From: Sulfitobacter dubius
Lineage (GTDB): Bacteria; Pseudomonadota; Alphaproteobacteria; Rhodobacterales; Rhodobacteraceae
Direction: 5' to 3'
NCBI RefSeq assembly: GCF_900113435.1
Contig: NZ_FOPG01000002.1
Coordinates: forward strand, 62,001 to 126,000
DNA: 64,000 nucleotides
Shown one piece after another: positions 53,623 to 63,731 of the stretch (the first letter of the stretch is position 1; each line of letters starts with the position of its first letter). The notes under the pieces were generated by a model that was given only the letters and a program-made list of their open reading frames with translations, made no database searches and was not told the DNA's origin. The position numbers and the translations under genes were made by a program.

Positions 53623-54066
53623 TTAGGCGACGGCGTGGCGGGCCTTCTCGGCTTTCGCTTCGTCAATGGCGCGCTGAACCGAGGCACGCTGCTCAGTCAG
53701 GAACTCATAACCGGGGCGGCCAGCGGTGGCTTTGATCGCATCGTCGTAGTTTTCGACCAATGCGGATTCGCCGTTGATGATCTCATTATAGACGGCTTCG
53801 TCGTCGCCAGTCACAGCGTCACGCAGCTTGACCCAGCCCCGGTGCGCTGATGCGGCGACGGAGCCCTCTTCAGAGACATCCACGCCATCGACGCCCAACT
53901 GGCGGTGCAGCTCGGTGTGGAACTTCTCGCGCTCAGCGATGCGCTGATCGAAGAAGCCAACGAAAGCAGCCTCGTCAGAGACTTCTTTGCGGGATTCGCG
54001 ATAGCCGTCGCGGCTGTCGATCAGGCGGGTGTGCAGTTTTTTCAATGTGTCGATATGGTCGCTCAT
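53623..54066 (-). CDS. DUF2383 four-helix-bundle protein (PA2169 type)
   Basis: 147 aa, almost entirely helical: MSDHIDTLKKLHTRLIDSRDGYRES, ERE-KFHTELHRQLG in the middle, then GWVKLRDAVTGDD and a long helix at the end. Fits the DUF2383/PA2169 family, which resembles ferritin-like bundles. Strong TAGGAGG ribosome binding site. It interrupts the usual acpS-pdxJ adjacency. Role unknown. Confidence 0.83.
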   Translation of the reverse strand: MSDHIDTLKKLHTRLIDSRDGYRESRKEVSDEAAFVGFFDQRIAEREKFHTELHRQLGVDGVDVSEEGSVAASAHRGWVKLRDAVTGDDEAVYNEIINGESALVENYDDAIKATAGRPGYEFLTEQRASVQRAIDEAKAEKARHAVA

Positions 54067-54178
54067 TGGTGCCTCCTAGGTTTTGTTAACCAGTCTGGCA
54101 GCACAACGCGGCAAAGCGGATCTGGGTCCAAGCAGGGGCAGCGCATGAGTGCCTTTCCGCCGCCCCAGCAAGCGTCGA

Positions 54179-54931
54179 TTACCCGTCGCGGGCGTCATCC
54201 ATCAGGCGGCGCATTTCGGCGATTGCAGGCTCCAAACCAAGAAAGATCGCCTCTCCGATCAAGAAGTGACCGATGTTGAGTTCGCGCACTTCCGGAAAGG
54301 CGGCGATGGGGGTCACGGTGTCATAGGTCAGCCCGTGGCCTGCGTGAACCTCAAGCCCCAAGGAAGCCGCAAAAGTCGACATGTCGCGCAGTTTCTTCAA
54401 CTCGACATCGGCCTCGTCCCAGCGGCCTTCGGCGAAGGCGTCGCAATAGGCGCCGGTATGTAGCTCAATCACCTCGGCCCCGATGCGGTTGGCTGCTTCA
54501 ATCTGGGCAGGTTCTGCGGCAATGAAGATCGACACGCGGCTGCCCGCTTCGCGCAGCGGTGCGATAAAATGGGCCAGTTTGTTTTCTTCACGCGCAACTT
54601 CCAGTCCGCCTTCGGTTGTGCGTTCTTCGCGTTTTTCCGGCACGATGCAAACGGCATGCGGTTTGTGCCGCAGGGCGATCTTTTGCATCTCGTCGGTGGC
54701 TGCCATCTCAAAGTTGAGCGGGACGGAAAGCACCTCCATCAACCCTTCGATATCGGCGTCAGAGATATGCCGCCGGTCTTCGCGCAGATGCGCGGTGATG
54801 CCATCGGCCCCGGCCTTTTCCGCAATCTTGGCAGCGCGCAATGGGTCAGGGTACGCCCCGCCCCGCGCGTTGCGCACGGTCGCCACGTGGTCGATGTTCA
54901 CGCCCAATCTCAGCTTTGGTTGGTCAGCCAT
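54179..54931 (-). CDS. pdxJ: pyridoxine 5'-phosphate synthase
   Basis: 250 aa. LRLGVNIDHVATVRNARGGAYPDP at the start, GITAHLREDRRHI, FEMAATDEM, IELHTGAYCDAF and GLEVHAGHGL: all PdxJ sites. Joins aminoacetone phosphate and DXP into PNP. AGAGGAAAC ribosome binding site; start 54931. First of the pdxJ-acpS-lepB-rnc-era cluster. Confidence 0.97.
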   Translation of the reverse strand: MADQPKLRLGVNIDHVATVRNARGGAYPDPLRAAKIAEKAGADGITAHLREDRRHISDADIEGLMEVLSVPLNFEMAATDEMQKIALRHKPHAVCIVPEKREERTTEGGLEVAREENKLAHFIAPLREAGSRVSIFIAAEPAQIEAANRIGAEVIELHTGAYCDAFAEGRWDEADVELKKLRDMSTFAASLGLEVHAGHGLTYDTVTPIAAFPEVRELNIGHFLIGEAIFLGLEPAIAEMRRLMDDARDG

Positions 54932-55031
54932 GTTGTTTCCTCTCGCATCATTGGCGCGACCATAGGTCGGAATTTTTGCCAACCCCATAGGGAGAAGCCC
55001 TTTTTCCGAAAAATTGATGCAAGGCGGCGAT

Positions 55032-55688
55032 TCAGTCGGCGTGGCGCTTGGCCTCGGCCCGCTGCGAAGCCTTGTGTTTTAACGCCTCAAACTTGGCCTT
55101 GATCATGCCGCGCCGCCGCTTTTGATAGGCGCGCAGCACCGGAACAGAGATATAATAGGCAATTGTGGCGCAGATCATCCCCGGCAGGACGCCCCCAATC
55201 AGATAGGGGTAGAACACCTGATGGAAAAAGATCGTCAGCCCCGACCAATCCATGCTGTCATCTGTAAAGATCGCGAAAAAGTTCTCTTGAAGGTCGCGCC
55301 CTGCATCAAGGAATTTGCCACCAAATGACCGATGCGCCGTTGGGGCCACGGGCGCACCAAGAATCCAGTGACCGGTTTGCAGGGCAGCGATGCCGATGGG
55401 AACATAGGTCAACGGATTGCCGAAAAAGGTGGCCATAAGCGCAGCGAGGATATTCGCACGCATCACCCGCCCGATTAGCGCCGCCACGATAAAATGCAGC
55501 CCGTAGAACGGCGTAAAGGTCGTAAAGACCCCAGCCCAGATGCCCCGCGCGATACGCTCTGGGCTGTCAGGCAGCCGCCGCATCCGGTGTTTGACATAGT
55601 GAAACGCACGCGTCCAACCGCCGCGCGGCCACAGAAACTCGGCCAGCGCGCGCAGGGTCGGTTTCGGATCGCGGCGTTTGAAAATCAA
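55032..55688 (-). CDS. DUF2062 membrane protein
   Basis: 218 aa. DUF2062 core ARGIWAGVFTTFTPFYGLHFIVAALIGRVMRAN...ATFFGNPLTYVPIG with helices, a second helix near residues 160-185, and a basic C-terminus. Starts at a TTG (55688), with GGACC upstream. Function unknown. 36 bp after rsh on the same strand. Confidence 0.85.
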   Translation of the reverse strand: MIFKRRDPKPTLRALAEFLWPRGGWTRAFHYVKHRMRRLPDSPERIARGIWAGVFTTFTPFYGLHFIVAALIGRVMRANILAALMATFFGNPLTYVPIGIAALQTGHWILGAPVAPTAHRSFGGKFLDAGRDLQENFFAIFTDDSMDWSGLTIFFHQVFYPYLIGGVLPGMICATIAYYISVPVLRAYQKRRRGMIKAKFEALKHKASQRAEAKRHAD

Positions 55689-55724
55689 GAATCAGGTCCA
55701 GTATCGGCGTTTCGTCTGCGCGGG

Positions 55725-57875
55725 TCAGGCGGTCTTTTCGACAGTCTTTCCTATGCTCATATTGCGGTGTCTGCTGACATCGGCGACCTCACTTTCGGCT
55801 TCGAGCGTGGACATGAGCGAATGCAGATGACTCACGTCTCTGAGGTCCACATAGACCACCAACCGGTAAAAGTCAGGCTTACGCTCCACAAACTCCAAAT
55901 CAGAGATATTGGCCGAGGCCTCGCCGATCAAGGTACAGACCCGCCCCAAGACGCCCGCGCCATTGCCGATGGTGATGTCTAGCGCGCATGTATAATCCGC
56001 CGGATGGCTGCCATCATGCCAGCGCAGGTCAAGCCAGCGGTCGGGCTGGTCTTCATATTCCGACAAGCGGTCACAGTCGATCGCGTGAACAGTCACCCCC
56101 TTGCCGCGGAAGGTGATGCCCACGATGCGTTCGCCCGGTAGCGGCGTGCAGCAAGGCGCGCGGTCAAAGCTCTGGCCCGGCTCCAGCCCGACCACGGCGC
56201 GGCGCACGTCGATCTGCTCGCCCTTTTGCGGTGCAAGATCGGGATAGACGGATTCGACCACTTCGCGGCCCGTCAGTTCGGAACTGCCAAGCCGGGCAAG
56301 CACCTCGTCGGGGCCATTGAGCCGCATGTTCTTAGCGACAGTGTGCAGCACCTTATCGGTGACCTTCTTGCCCACCTGAGCGAAAGCCGAGCGGGCCAAT
56401 TCCCGCCCTAGCTTGATAAAGCGTTCGCGGTCGACCTCACGCAGGGAACGCCGGATCGCCGATTTGGCTTTGCCAGTGGTGGCGATGTCGAGCCAAGTGG
56501 CCTGCGGTGTCTGGCCCTGCGCGGTGGTGATCTCAATCGACTGGCCGTTCTTGATCCGCGTCCAGAGCGGCACGCGCATCCCATCGACCTTGGCCCCCAC
56601 GCAGGCATTGCCGATCCGCGTATGGATCGCATAGGCGAAATCAATCGGGGTCGCGCCGCGCGGCAACTTCACCACATCGCCCTTGGGCGTGAAGCAGAAG
56701 ACTTGGTCGGCGTACATCTCAAGCTTCACCGCTTCGAGGAAATCCTCATGGTCGGTCTCGGCGTCGAACTGTTCGGTCAACTGGCTGATCCACTTGGCGG
56801 GATCAACAGCAAAGGGGTTCCGGCTCCGCACGCCGTCGCGGTAGGACCAATGCGCTGCAACGCCGGTTTCGGCCACGTCATGCATCTGCCGGGTCCGAAT
56901 TTGCACCTCAACCCGCTTGCCATCCCGCCCCGAAACGGTGGTGTGGATAGATCGGTAGCCGTTGCTTTTGGGCTGACTGATGTAATCCTTGAACCGTCCC
57001 GGCACCGCACGCCAACGCCGGTGGATCGCGCCAAGCGTGCGATAGCAATCTTCCTCGGAGGCGGTAATCACGCGAAAACCGTAAATGTCGGACAGGCGAG
57101 AGAAGCTCTGCTCCTTCTCCTCCATCTTGCGCCAGATCGAATAGGGCTTCTTGGCCCGGCCAAAGACTTCGGCCTCAATATCCGCCTTTTCCAACTCCAC
57201 GCGCATGTCGCCCGTGATCCGCTGGATCACATCGCCAGTGTCGCGTTGCAGGGTGATGAAACGCCGGATGATCGACGCGCGCGCCTCGGGGTTAAGCACG
57301 CGAAACGCGAGGTCTTCCAACTCTTCACGCATCCATTGCATGCCCATACGGCCCGCCAGCGGCGCATAGATGTCCATCGTCTCCCGCGCCTTTTTGACCT
57401 GTTTGTCGGGGCGCATGGATTTGATCGTCCGCATGTTGTGCAGGCGGTCGGCCAGTTTCACAAGAATGACCCGCAGGTCCTTGGACATCGCCATGAACAG
57501 CTTGCGAAAGTTCTCGGCCTGTTTGGTTTCGGTCGAGTTGAGCTGAAGGTTCGTCAGCTTGGTAACACCATCGACCAATTCGGCAACTTCACCGCCAAAG
57601 AGGCTCTGAACCTCGGCGTAAGACGCTTTGGTATCTTCGATCGTATCATGCAAAAGGGCGGTAATGATCGTCGCATCATCAAGCTGCTGTTCCGTAAGGA
57701 TCGCAGCGACGGCAACGGGGTGGGTAAAGTAGGCCTCGCCGGAATGGCGAAACTGGCCATCATGCATCCGCGCGCCATAATCAAAGGCTGCGCGGATCAG
57801 TGGTTCGTTGGTACGGGGATTGTAGCCTTGAACGAGAGCGATCAGGTCGTCGGCAGTAATGTCGGCGCTGTTCAT
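55725..57875 (-). CDS. rsh: bifunctional (p)ppGpp synthetase/hydrolase (RelA/SpoT homologue)
   Basis: 716 aa. HD hydrolase domain with intact HD motifs (RHSGEAYFTHPVAV, ITALLHDTIEDT), synthetase domain (YSIWRKMEEKEQ, RFKDYISQPKSNGYRSIHT), TGS domain (VFCFTPKGDVVKLPRGATPIDFAYAIHT) and C-terminal ACT domain (about 640-710). Both activities appear retained. Follows rpoZ by 36 bp: ppGpp acts on the RNA polymerase that contains omega. Confidence 0.96.
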   Translation of the reverse strand: MNSADITADDLIALVQGYNPRTNEPLIRAAFDYGARMHDGQFRHSGEAYFTHPVAVAAILTEQQLDDATIITALLHDTIEDTKASYAEVQSLFGGEVAELVDGVTKLTNLQLNSTETKQAENFRKLFMAMSKDLRVILVKLADRLHNMRTIKSMRPDKQVKKARETMDIYAPLAGRMGMQWMREELEDLAFRVLNPEARASIIRRFITLQRDTGDVIQRITGDMRVELEKADIEAEVFGRAKKPYSIWRKMEEKEQSFSRLSDIYGFRVITASEEDCYRTLGAIHRRWRAVPGRFKDYISQPKSNGYRSIHTTVSGRDGKRVEVQIRTRQMHDVAETGVAAHWSYRDGVRSRNPFAVDPAKWISQLTEQFDAETDHEDFLEAVKLEMYADQVFCFTPKGDVVKLPRGATPIDFAYAIHTRIGNACVGAKVDGMRVPLWTRIKNGQSIEITTAQGQTPQATWLDIATTGKAKSAIRRSLREVDRERFIKLGRELARSAFAQVGKKVTDKVLHTVAKNMRLNGPDEVLARLGSSELTGREVVESVYPDLAPQKGEQIDVRRAVVGLEPGQSFDRAPCCTPLPGERIVGITFRGKGVTVHAIDCDRLSEYEDQPDRWLDLRWHDGSHPADYTCALDITIGNGAGVLGRVCTLIGEASANISDLEFVERKPDFYRLVVYVDLRDVSHLHSLMSTLEAESEVADVSRHRNMSIGKTVEKTA

Positions 57876-57911
57876 GCCATCTGCCTCATAGCCCCGGCCG
57901 GGGCGCGGGGG

Positions 57912-58265
57912 TTACCCCTGCCCCTGTGCGGCCATCAACTGGCGCAGCAACATTTCTTCGGACATGCTGTCTTCTTCAGGCTTGTCCTGCTCGGCACCCA
58001 TCAAAAGCGCCATTGCATCTTCTTCGGGCTCATCGACTTCGATCTGGCTCTGGTTGCTCTCGATTAGACGCTCACGCAGATCGTCAGCCGACTGTGTTTC
58101 GTCAGCAATCTCGCGCAGGGAGACAACAGGGTTTTTGTCGTTGTCGCGGTCAACGGTCAGCGGCGATCCGGCAGAGATCTCGCGGGCGCGGTGCGCGGCC
58201 AGCATGACGAGTTCGAAACGGTTCGGAACCTTATCCACACAATCTTCGACGGTGACGCGGGCCAT
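57912..58265 (-). CDS. rpoZ: RNA polymerase omega subunit
   Basis: 117 aa. [30 protein letters not shown] is the omega core; a long acidic tail follows. TTGGAGG ribosome binding site. Upstream of rsh as in many alphaproteobacteria. Confidence 0.96.
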   Translation of the reverse strand: MARVTVEDCVDKVPNRFELVMLAAHRAREISAGSPLTVDRDNDKNPVVSLREIADETQSADDLRERLIESNQSQIEVDEPEEDAMALLMGAEQDKPEEDSMSEEMLLRQLMAAQGQG

Positions 58266-58348
58266 GAAGCCTCCAATATCTCATTTGCTGCCAGAAGTGC
58301 GGTGTTTAGGCCGCTTCGGGCAGATTTACAAGTCACTATTACATAGGA

Positions 58349-58957
58349 TTACATAGACCGCACGTCGGCGCGATCCCGCTCAGACACGCCTTCAAGCAGC
58401 ACGCGCACGGGCTTTCCTAACAATGGATGCACCCAATCGGGAGCCACATCGGCCAGCGGCACCAAAACAAAAGCGCGATCTTGAAGACGGGGGTGGGGCA
58501 GGATCAACTGTTCAGGCGCACGACCAATTTGCGCATCAAGCGGCAATTCGCGCCACATCTTGTGGGTATTACGGTCTGGCAACACAATATCGTCACAGGC
58601 CAGTAAATCCAGATCCAGCGTGCGCTGCCCCCATCGCTGCACCCGCTCCCGGCCAAACTGCGCCTCGATACGGTGCAATACGCCAAGCGCCTTTTCAGGA
58701 CCCCAAGGCGCTTCGATCCGCACGGCGGCGTTCACATAATCCGGCCCCGCCCCTGCGGGAAAAGCCGGAGTGTGGTAAAATTGGCTGGTGGCACGAATCA
58801 CCGCACCTGATGTTTGCAACAGCTTCAGAGCGGCCTTCAAGGTTTCCTGCGGCTTACCAACCGAAGATGCAAGGTTCCCACCGAGCGCAATCAGAAGGCT
58901 ATGCTTTCGTATAGGTGCCCTACTGCTTAATTCCATACCCTCAGGGCCTTGCGACAT
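58349..58957 (-). CDS. folK: 2-amino-4-hydroxy-6-hydroxymethyldihydropteridine diphosphokinase
   Basis: 202 aa. ALGGNLAS, VRATSQFYHTPAFPAGAGPDYVNAAVRIE, and QRWGQRTLDLDLLACDD with PHPRLQDRAFVLVPLAD. Folate synthesis, pyrophosphorylation before FolP. Start could be 58957 or the ATG at 58936; neither has a strong ribosome binding site. The 83-bp gap to rpoZ holds no gene. Confidence 0.94.
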   Translation of the reverse strand: MSQGPEGMELSSRAPIRKHSLLIALGGNLASSVGKPQETLKAALKLLQTSGAVIRATSQFYHTPAFPAGAGPDYVNAAVRIEAPWGPEKALGVLHRIEAQFGRERVQRWGQRTLDLDLLACDDIVLPDRNTHKMWRELPLDAQIGRAPEQLILPHPRLQDRAFVLVPLADVAPDWVHPLLGKPVRVLLEGVSERDRADVRSM

Positions 58958-59080
58958 TGTTAAAAAACCTTAGTTATGCACCCAGATGTGGGGGCATCGC
59001 CACACGTCACGGTTTTCTTAATCCGCGACAGTTATAGATCAAACCGGGAATACGGCGAAGCCTGCCGAAAGGATAGATTA

Positions 59081-59635
59081 ATGTTCTACAAAGATGAGCG
59101 ATTGGCGCTATTTATAGATGGTTCCAATCTCTACGCCGCGGCCAAGTCGCTCGGCTTCGACATCGATTACAAACTGCTGCGGCAAGAGTTCATGCGCCGT
59201 GGCAAGCTGCTGCGTGCATTCTATTACACTGCGCTGCTTGAAAACGATGAATATTCGCCGATCCGCCCGCTTGTTGACTGGCTAAACTACAACGGCTTTT
59301 CCATGGTTACCAAACCGGCCAAGGAATACACCGACAGCATGGGCCGCCGTAAAGTCAAAGGCGACATGGATATCGAACTGGCCGTAGATGCCATGGAACT
59401 TGCGCCGCGCGTGGATCATATCGTGATCTTCTCAGGCGATGGTGATTTCCGTCCGCTGGTCGAAAGCCTGCAACGTCAAGGCGTACGCGTCTCTGTCGTA
59501 TCGACGATTCGCAGTCAGCCGCCGATGATCTCCGATGATCTGCGCCGCCAAGCCGACAACTTCATTGAGCTTGACGACCTGCGCGATGTCATTGGCCGCC
59601 CCCCACGTGATCCGATGCCGGCTCCACAAAGCTGA
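59081..59635 (+). CDS. NYN-domain (LabA/DUF88-like) protein
   Basis: 184 aa. LALFIDGSNLYAAAKSLGF (acid site), KVKGDMDIELAVDAMEL, and VIFSGDGDFRPLVESLQRQG: the PIN-like NYN acid triad. LabA/DUF88 family proteins may cut RNA. AAAGGA ribosome binding site; divergent from folK across 123 bp. Confidence 0.9.
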   Translation: MFYKDERLALFIDGSNLYAAAKSLGFDIDYKLLRQEFMRRGKLLRAFYYTALLENDEYSPIRPLVDWLNYNGFSMVTKPAKEYTDSMGRRKVKGDMDIELAVDAMELAPRVDHIVIFSGDGDFRPLVESLQRQGVRVSVVSTIRSQPPMISDDLRRQADNFIELDDLRDVIGRPPRDPMPAPQS

Positions 59636-59728
59636 CCGCAGATCGCCTTTTTATTGCCCTGAACAACTCCGCTGATCGCGGAGGTTGAATTTCTGCGTTT
59701 TGCTATCAGGAAAGTGTGGATACGAATA

Positions 59729-59760
59729 ACAGGCCAGAGACGTCGCCGTCACTGGCCTGT
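59729..59760. other. long hairpin in the NYN-luxR intergenic region
   Basis: ACAGGCCAG (59729-59737) and CTGGCCTGT (59752-59760) pair, with an inner GACG/CGTC pair around TCGC. A nearly 13-bp stem. No T-tract on the plus side. It may end NYN transcription or be part of luxR control. Confidence 0.55.
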
Positions 59761-59855
59761 GAAATTTCTAAAATACCCCAGGGAAGATACAATACAGCAC
59801 ATGAACCCATGCGTTCCCCTTGATCCAATAGTACTTGTTCCCGTAGAAGTAGACG

Positions 59856-59874
59856 ACCCCCCTAAATAGGGGGT
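59856..59874. promoter_or_regulatory. ACCCCC-N7-GGGGGT palindrome before the LuxR gene
   Basis: An inverted repeat with 6-bp arms and a 7-nt AT-rich centre, ending 10 bp before the luxR start. LuxR proteins bind 18-20-bp palindromes, so autoregulation is plausible; not proven. Confidence 0.45.
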
Positions 59875-59884
59875 AAAGTGAGGG

Positions 59885-60625
59885 ATGATGCTCGTCGATG
59901 TCGCAGTACGGCTGGAAAAACTACAAGATATCGACACACTTTGGGATGGGATCGTAGCGGCACTCCGAGAAATCGGCTTCACCCATGCACTCCATATCAG
60001 TGTGGGCGCCGACTTTAAAAATGCGCAGCTGCTTTGCACCATCCCCGATCTCTATAAAAACCTCCCGCCCGAAGATGACCCGTTTCTGCATCACTCGTGC
60101 AACAGCTATGAGGTGTTGATGATCGGGCAGGCCTTTGTACATCTCTATCCCGATGTCACGCCCTCCGAACATTCCCTTATCGCGCGTGCAGCGCGAGCGG
60201 GGCTTCACGCTGCTTTTGCCGTACCGATGCGTCTGCAAGGGTCTGAACGCTTTGGCGGCTTTGTGATCGGCAACGGGATGGCGGCGGAAGAGTTTGAACA
60301 AACTTTCCACGACATCGCCGAAGAGTTGCGCCTGTTCTGCCTGCTGATGCACCGGCGCATCGAAGACCTTGTCGGGGCAGAACTACTGCCCCTCCCCGAT
60401 AGCCCCTCTGCTTTTGATAAGCTCAGCCCGCGCGAAGCCGAAGTGGTTAATCTTTTGGCGCATGGTTATAGCCGCCAACAAACGGCACATCACTGCAACC
60501 TGTCGATTCACACCGTGTCGGACTACGCGAAATCCGGCTATCGCAAGCTGGGCATCCGTAACCGCGCTCAAGCCGCCGCACTTGTGCATGGGGCTGGAAG
60601 CGAGGCTGCGCCCAAGAAAGGCTGA
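59885..60625 (+). CDS. LuxR-family regulator with autoinducer-binding-like domain (solo)
   Basis: 246 aa. N-terminal ligand domain (about 1-160) resembles the autoinducer-binding fold, with DDP and an [11 protein letters not shown] strand. C-terminal GerE helix-turn-helix [36 protein letters not shown]. The aromatic residues used for AHL binding in TraR are not all conserved. No luxI nearby, so an orphan. Start 59885 or 59888. Confidence 0.88.
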   Translation: MMLVDVAVRLEKLQDIDTLWDGIVAALREIGFTHALHISVGADFKNAQLLCTIPDLYKNLPPEDDPFLHHSCNSYEVLMIGQAFVHLYPDVTPSEHSLIARAARAGLHAAFAVPMRLQGSERFGGFVIGNGMAAEEFEQTFHDIAEELRLFCLLMHRRIEDLVGAELLPLPDSPSAFDKLSPREAEVVNLLAHGYSRQQTAHHCNLSIHTVSDYAKSGYRKLGIRNRAQAAALVHGAGSEAAPKKG

Positions 60626-60686
60626 CGGGCTGGACGAAGCGCGCCCAAGCCCTTACCTCTGCGCCAAGCCGTTCGGAGACTTCGCC

Positions 60687-61637
60687 ATGACCAACACGCC
60701 CCTGACCCTCTACCTCGCCGCACCGCGCGGATTCTGCGCGGGCGTGGATCGGGCGATCAAGATCGTCGAAATGGCGCTCGAAAAATGGGGCGCGCCAGTC
60801 TATGTGCGCCATGAGATCGTGCACAACAAATTCGTCGTCGACGGGCTGCGCGACAAGGGCGCGGTCTTTGTCGAGGAACTGTCGGAATGCCCCGACGACC
60901 GCCCGGTGATCTTCTCCGCACATGGCGTGCCGAAATCCGTGCCCTCCGCCGCGCAGGCGCGCAATATGATCTATGTCGATGCCACCTGCCCGCTGGTCTC
61001 CAAGGTCCATATCGAAGCACAGCGCCATGCCGATGCAGGGCTGCAGATCATTATGATCGGCCACGCGGGCCACCCTGAGACGGTCGGCACAATGGGCCAA
61101 TTGCCCGATGGCGACGTGTTGCTTGTTGAAACCCCCGACGATGTGGCCGGGGTCGCCGTGCGCGATGAGGCCCGTCTGGCCTATGTCACCCAGACCACGC
61201 TCAGCGTTGACGACACTGCCGATATCGTGGCGGCCCTACAGGCACGCTTCCCCGCCATCATCGGCCCGCACAAAGAAGACATCTGCTACGCCACGACCAA
61301 CCGTCAGGAAGCGGTCAAAGCCATGGCGCCCAAATGCGACGCGATGCTGGTGGTGGGCGCGCCGAATTCGTCGAACTCCAAACGTCTGGTCGAAGTCGGC
61401 GCCCGCGCGGGCTGCGCCTATGCGCAACTGGTGCAACGAGCGGACGACATCGATTGGCGCGCGCTTGAGGGGATCGGCAGCATCGGCATCACCGCAGGCG
61501 CATCGGCCCCCGAAGTGCTAATCAACGAGGTGATCGACGCCTTCAAAGCCCGCTATGACGTGACCACTGAACTGGTCGAAACTGCGCAGGAAAACGTCGA
61601 GTTCAAGGTGCCTCGCGTCCTGCGCCAACCCGCCTGA
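60687..61637 (+). CDS. ispH: 4-hydroxy-3-methylbut-2-enyl diphosphate reductase
   Basis: 316 aa. Three cluster cysteines ([18 protein letters not shown], and a third in the C-terminal half), [12 protein letters not shown] and the substrate His/Glu sites ([18 protein letters not shown]). Last MEP-pathway step, iron-sulfur enzyme. Starts 60687 with GGAG upstream. Followed by rnhA 55 bp on. Confidence 0.97.
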   Translation: MTNTPLTLYLAAPRGFCAGVDRAIKIVEMALEKWGAPVYVRHEIVHNKFVVDGLRDKGAVFVEELSECPDDRPVIFSAHGVPKSVPSAAQARNMIYVDATCPLVSKVHIEAQRHADAGLQIIMIGHAGHPETVGTMGQLPDGDVLLVETPDDVAGVAVRDEARLAYVTQTTLSVDDTADIVAALQARFPAIIGPHKEDICYATTNRQEAVKAMAPKCDAMLVVGAPNSSNSKRLVEVGARAGCAYAQLVQRADDIDWRALEGIGSIGITAGASAPEVLINEVIDAFKARYDVTTELVETAQENVEFKVPRVLRQPA

Positions 61638-61692
61638 TTGACCGCCGCGCGCCAGCCGCCTACACCGCGTTGAAACCGCGACGGGAGCCGAC

Positions 61693-62157
61693 ATGCCAGA
61701 CCTTTACGCCTACACAGACGGAGCCTGCTCGGGCAATCCCGGCCCCGGCGGCTGGGGCGTGCTGATGCGCGCGATGGACGGTGACAAGATCGTCAAAGAA
61801 CGCGAGCTGAAGGGCGGCGAAGGCCAGACCACCAACAACCGCATGGAACTGATGGCCGCAATCTCGGCGTTGGAGTCGCTCAGCCGCGCGACTGAGATCA
61901 CTATCGTGACCGACAGCAACTACGTCAAAAATGGCATCACTGGCTGGATCTTTGGTTGGAAAAAGAACGGCTGGAAAAATGCCGCCAAGAAGCCGGTTAA
62001 AAACGCCGAACTTTGGCAACGGCTGGACGCGGCGAACGCGCGGCATAATGTGACGTGGAAATGGGTTAAGGGCCACGCCGGCCACCCCGAAAACGAACGC
62101 GCCGACGAACTGGCCCGCGCGGGCATGGCCCCCTTCAAACCGGGCGGCAAGAAGTGA
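61693..62157 (+). CDS. rnhA: ribonuclease HI
   Basis: 154 aa. [43 protein letters not shown] and [19 protein letters not shown] have the DEDD active site. Removes RNA from RNA-DNA hybrids. Its TGA overlaps the GTG start of the next gene. Confidence 0.97.
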   Translation: MPDLYAYTDGACSGNPGPGGWGVLMRAMDGDKIVKERELKGGEGQTTNNRMELMAAISALESLSRATEITIVTDSNYVKNGITGWIFGWKKNGWKNAAKKPVKNAELWQRLDAANARHNVTWKWVKGHAGHPENERADELARAGMAPFKPGGKK

Positions 62158-62777
62158 CCCTGCTGGCCCTGCTCGACTATGCCGCCGTGCTGGTCTTTGC
62201 CATCACCGGTGCGCTGGTCGCCAGCCGTGCGCAGCTTGATATCGTGGGCTTTGCCTTTATCGCCTGCCTGACCGCCGTCGGCGGCGGCACGATCCGTGAC
62301 CTGCTGCTCGACCGCAATCCGATCTTCTGGATTGAAACGCCCAGTATGCTCGGCGTGGCCATCGTGGCGGCGCTGGTGGTGTTTTTCACCGCGCATTTTC
62401 TGGAAAGCCGATTTCGCACGCTCATTTGGCTCGACAGTCTCGCGCTTGCCGTCGCTGTCGCGGCGGGCGTGGGTGTGGCGATGTCCCAAGAGCAATCCGC
62501 ACCGATCATCATCGTCATGGGCATGATCACCGGCTGCATGGGCGGGCTAATGCGCGATGTGGTCGTCGGCCAATTGCCACTGGTGCTGACCCAAGGGGAA
62601 CTCTACGCCACGGCCGCTCTGTCTGGCGCTGCGGTGGCGGTACTGCTGTCACCCTATTTCGACGGCAGGCTCTATCCGCTGCTGGCCTGTGCCGTGACGA
62701 CTTGGGTGCTTCGGGCCGGATCGCTGTATTTCGGCTGGCACTTGCCAGTCTACAAAAGCACCCCGCCGAAAAGCTGA
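62154..62777 (+). CDS. trimeric intracellular cation channel (TRIC/UPF0126) family protein
   Basis: 207 aa, about seven membrane helices in two similar halves: [17 protein letters not shown] in the first and [19 protein letters not shown] in the second, typical of TRIC/YicG. GTG start at 62154 overlaps rnhA by 4 bp (GTGA). Ion selectivity is not known. Confidence 0.9.
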   Translation: MTLLALLDYAAVLVFAITGALVASRAQLDIVGFAFIACLTAVGGGTIRDLLLDRNPIFWIETPSMLGVAIVAALVVFFTAHFLESRFRTLIWLDSLALAVAVAAGVGVAMSQEQSAPIIIVMGMITGCMGGLMRDVVVGQLPLVLTQGELYATAALSGAAVAVLLSPYFDGRLYPLLACAVTTWVLRAGSLYFGWHLPVYKSTPPKS

Positions 62778-62781
62778 CGCC

Positions 62782-63696
62782 TCAGCCTTCGCCCAAGCGC
62801 CGCCCCACCGCGATCTGCGCGCCGCGCTGAAACACATCCGCGTCCTGCGCTCCCTTGCCCGCGCGCTGCAAGCGCGTAAGTCGCACGGCACCCTCGCCGC
62901 AGGCAATGCGCAGATCATCCGACAAGACCTCACCCGCAGCACCTGTGCCTTCGTCCAGCACCGATCCCAGCACTTTGACCCTTTGTCCGTCAATCTCGAA
63001 CCACGCCCCGGGAAAGGGTGAAAGGCCACGGATCAGCCGATCCACCTCAACCGCAGGGCGGGTCCAGTCGATCTTGGCCTCGGCCTTGTCGATCTTGGCC
63101 GCATAGGTGACGCCTTCTTCGGGCTGGGGCTGCGGGGTAAGCTGCAACAATTGCGACAGCGCCTTGTTGATCGCCACCGCGCCCATGGCGCTCAGCCGGT
63201 CGTGCAGTTCGGCCGTGGTCTCAGCCGCACCGATCTTGGTCTCTTCGCAGAGCAGCACGGGCCCAGTGTCCAACCCCGCTTCCATTTGCATGATGCAAAC
63301 GCCGGTCTTTTCATCCCCCGCCATGATCGCACGGTGGATGGGCGCGGCCCCGCGCCAGCGCGGCAGCAGGCTTGCGTGGATGTTCAGGCAGCCCTGTTTC
63401 GGCGCGTCCAGAATGGCCTGCGGCAAGATCAGACCGTAGGCCACGACCACCGCCGCATCTGCATCAAGCTCGGCGAATTCTTCCTGCGGTTCGGGGTGTT
63501 TGAGCGAGACCGGATGGCGCACCAGCAGACCAATCTCCTCGGCACGTTGCTGTACCGGGCTGGGGCGGGGTTTCTTGCCGCGCCCGGCGGGGCGTGGCGG
63601 CTGGCAATAGACCGCGCAGATGTCATGCCCAGCCTGCACCAGCGCATCGAGGATCGGCACCGAAAAATCGGGCGTGCCCATGAAGATCAGTCGCAT
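62782..63696 (-). CDS. fmt: methionyl-tRNA formyltransferase
   Basis: 304 aa. [45 protein letters not shown] (formyl-THF site), and a C-terminal OB-like domain. Formylates initiator Met-tRNA. Follows the deformylase-like gene by 35 bp in the same direction, the usual def-fmt arrangement. Confidence 0.96.
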   Translation of the reverse strand: MRLIFMGTPDFSVPILDALVQAGHDICAVYCQPPRPAGRGKKPRPSPVQQRAEEIGLLVRHPVSLKHPEPQEEFAELDADAAVVVAYGLILPQAILDAPKQGCLNIHASLLPRWRGAAPIHRAIMAGDEKTGVCIMQMEAGLDTGPVLLCEETKIGAAETTAELHDRLSAMGAVAINKALSQLLQLTPQPQPEEGVTYAAKIDKAEAKIDWTRPAVEVDRLIRGLSPFPGAWFEIDGQRVKVLGSVLDEGTGAAGEVLSDDLRIACGEGAVRLTRLQRAGKGAQDADVFQRGAQIAVGRRLGEG

Positions 63697-63731
63697 CTGT
63701 TCACTCCTGACGGACAGCGCCTTTTGGGCTG

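Noticed and set aside
56622-58067. A 481-codon plus-strand frame
   Set aside because: Antisense to rsh and rpoZ, both with clear motifs.
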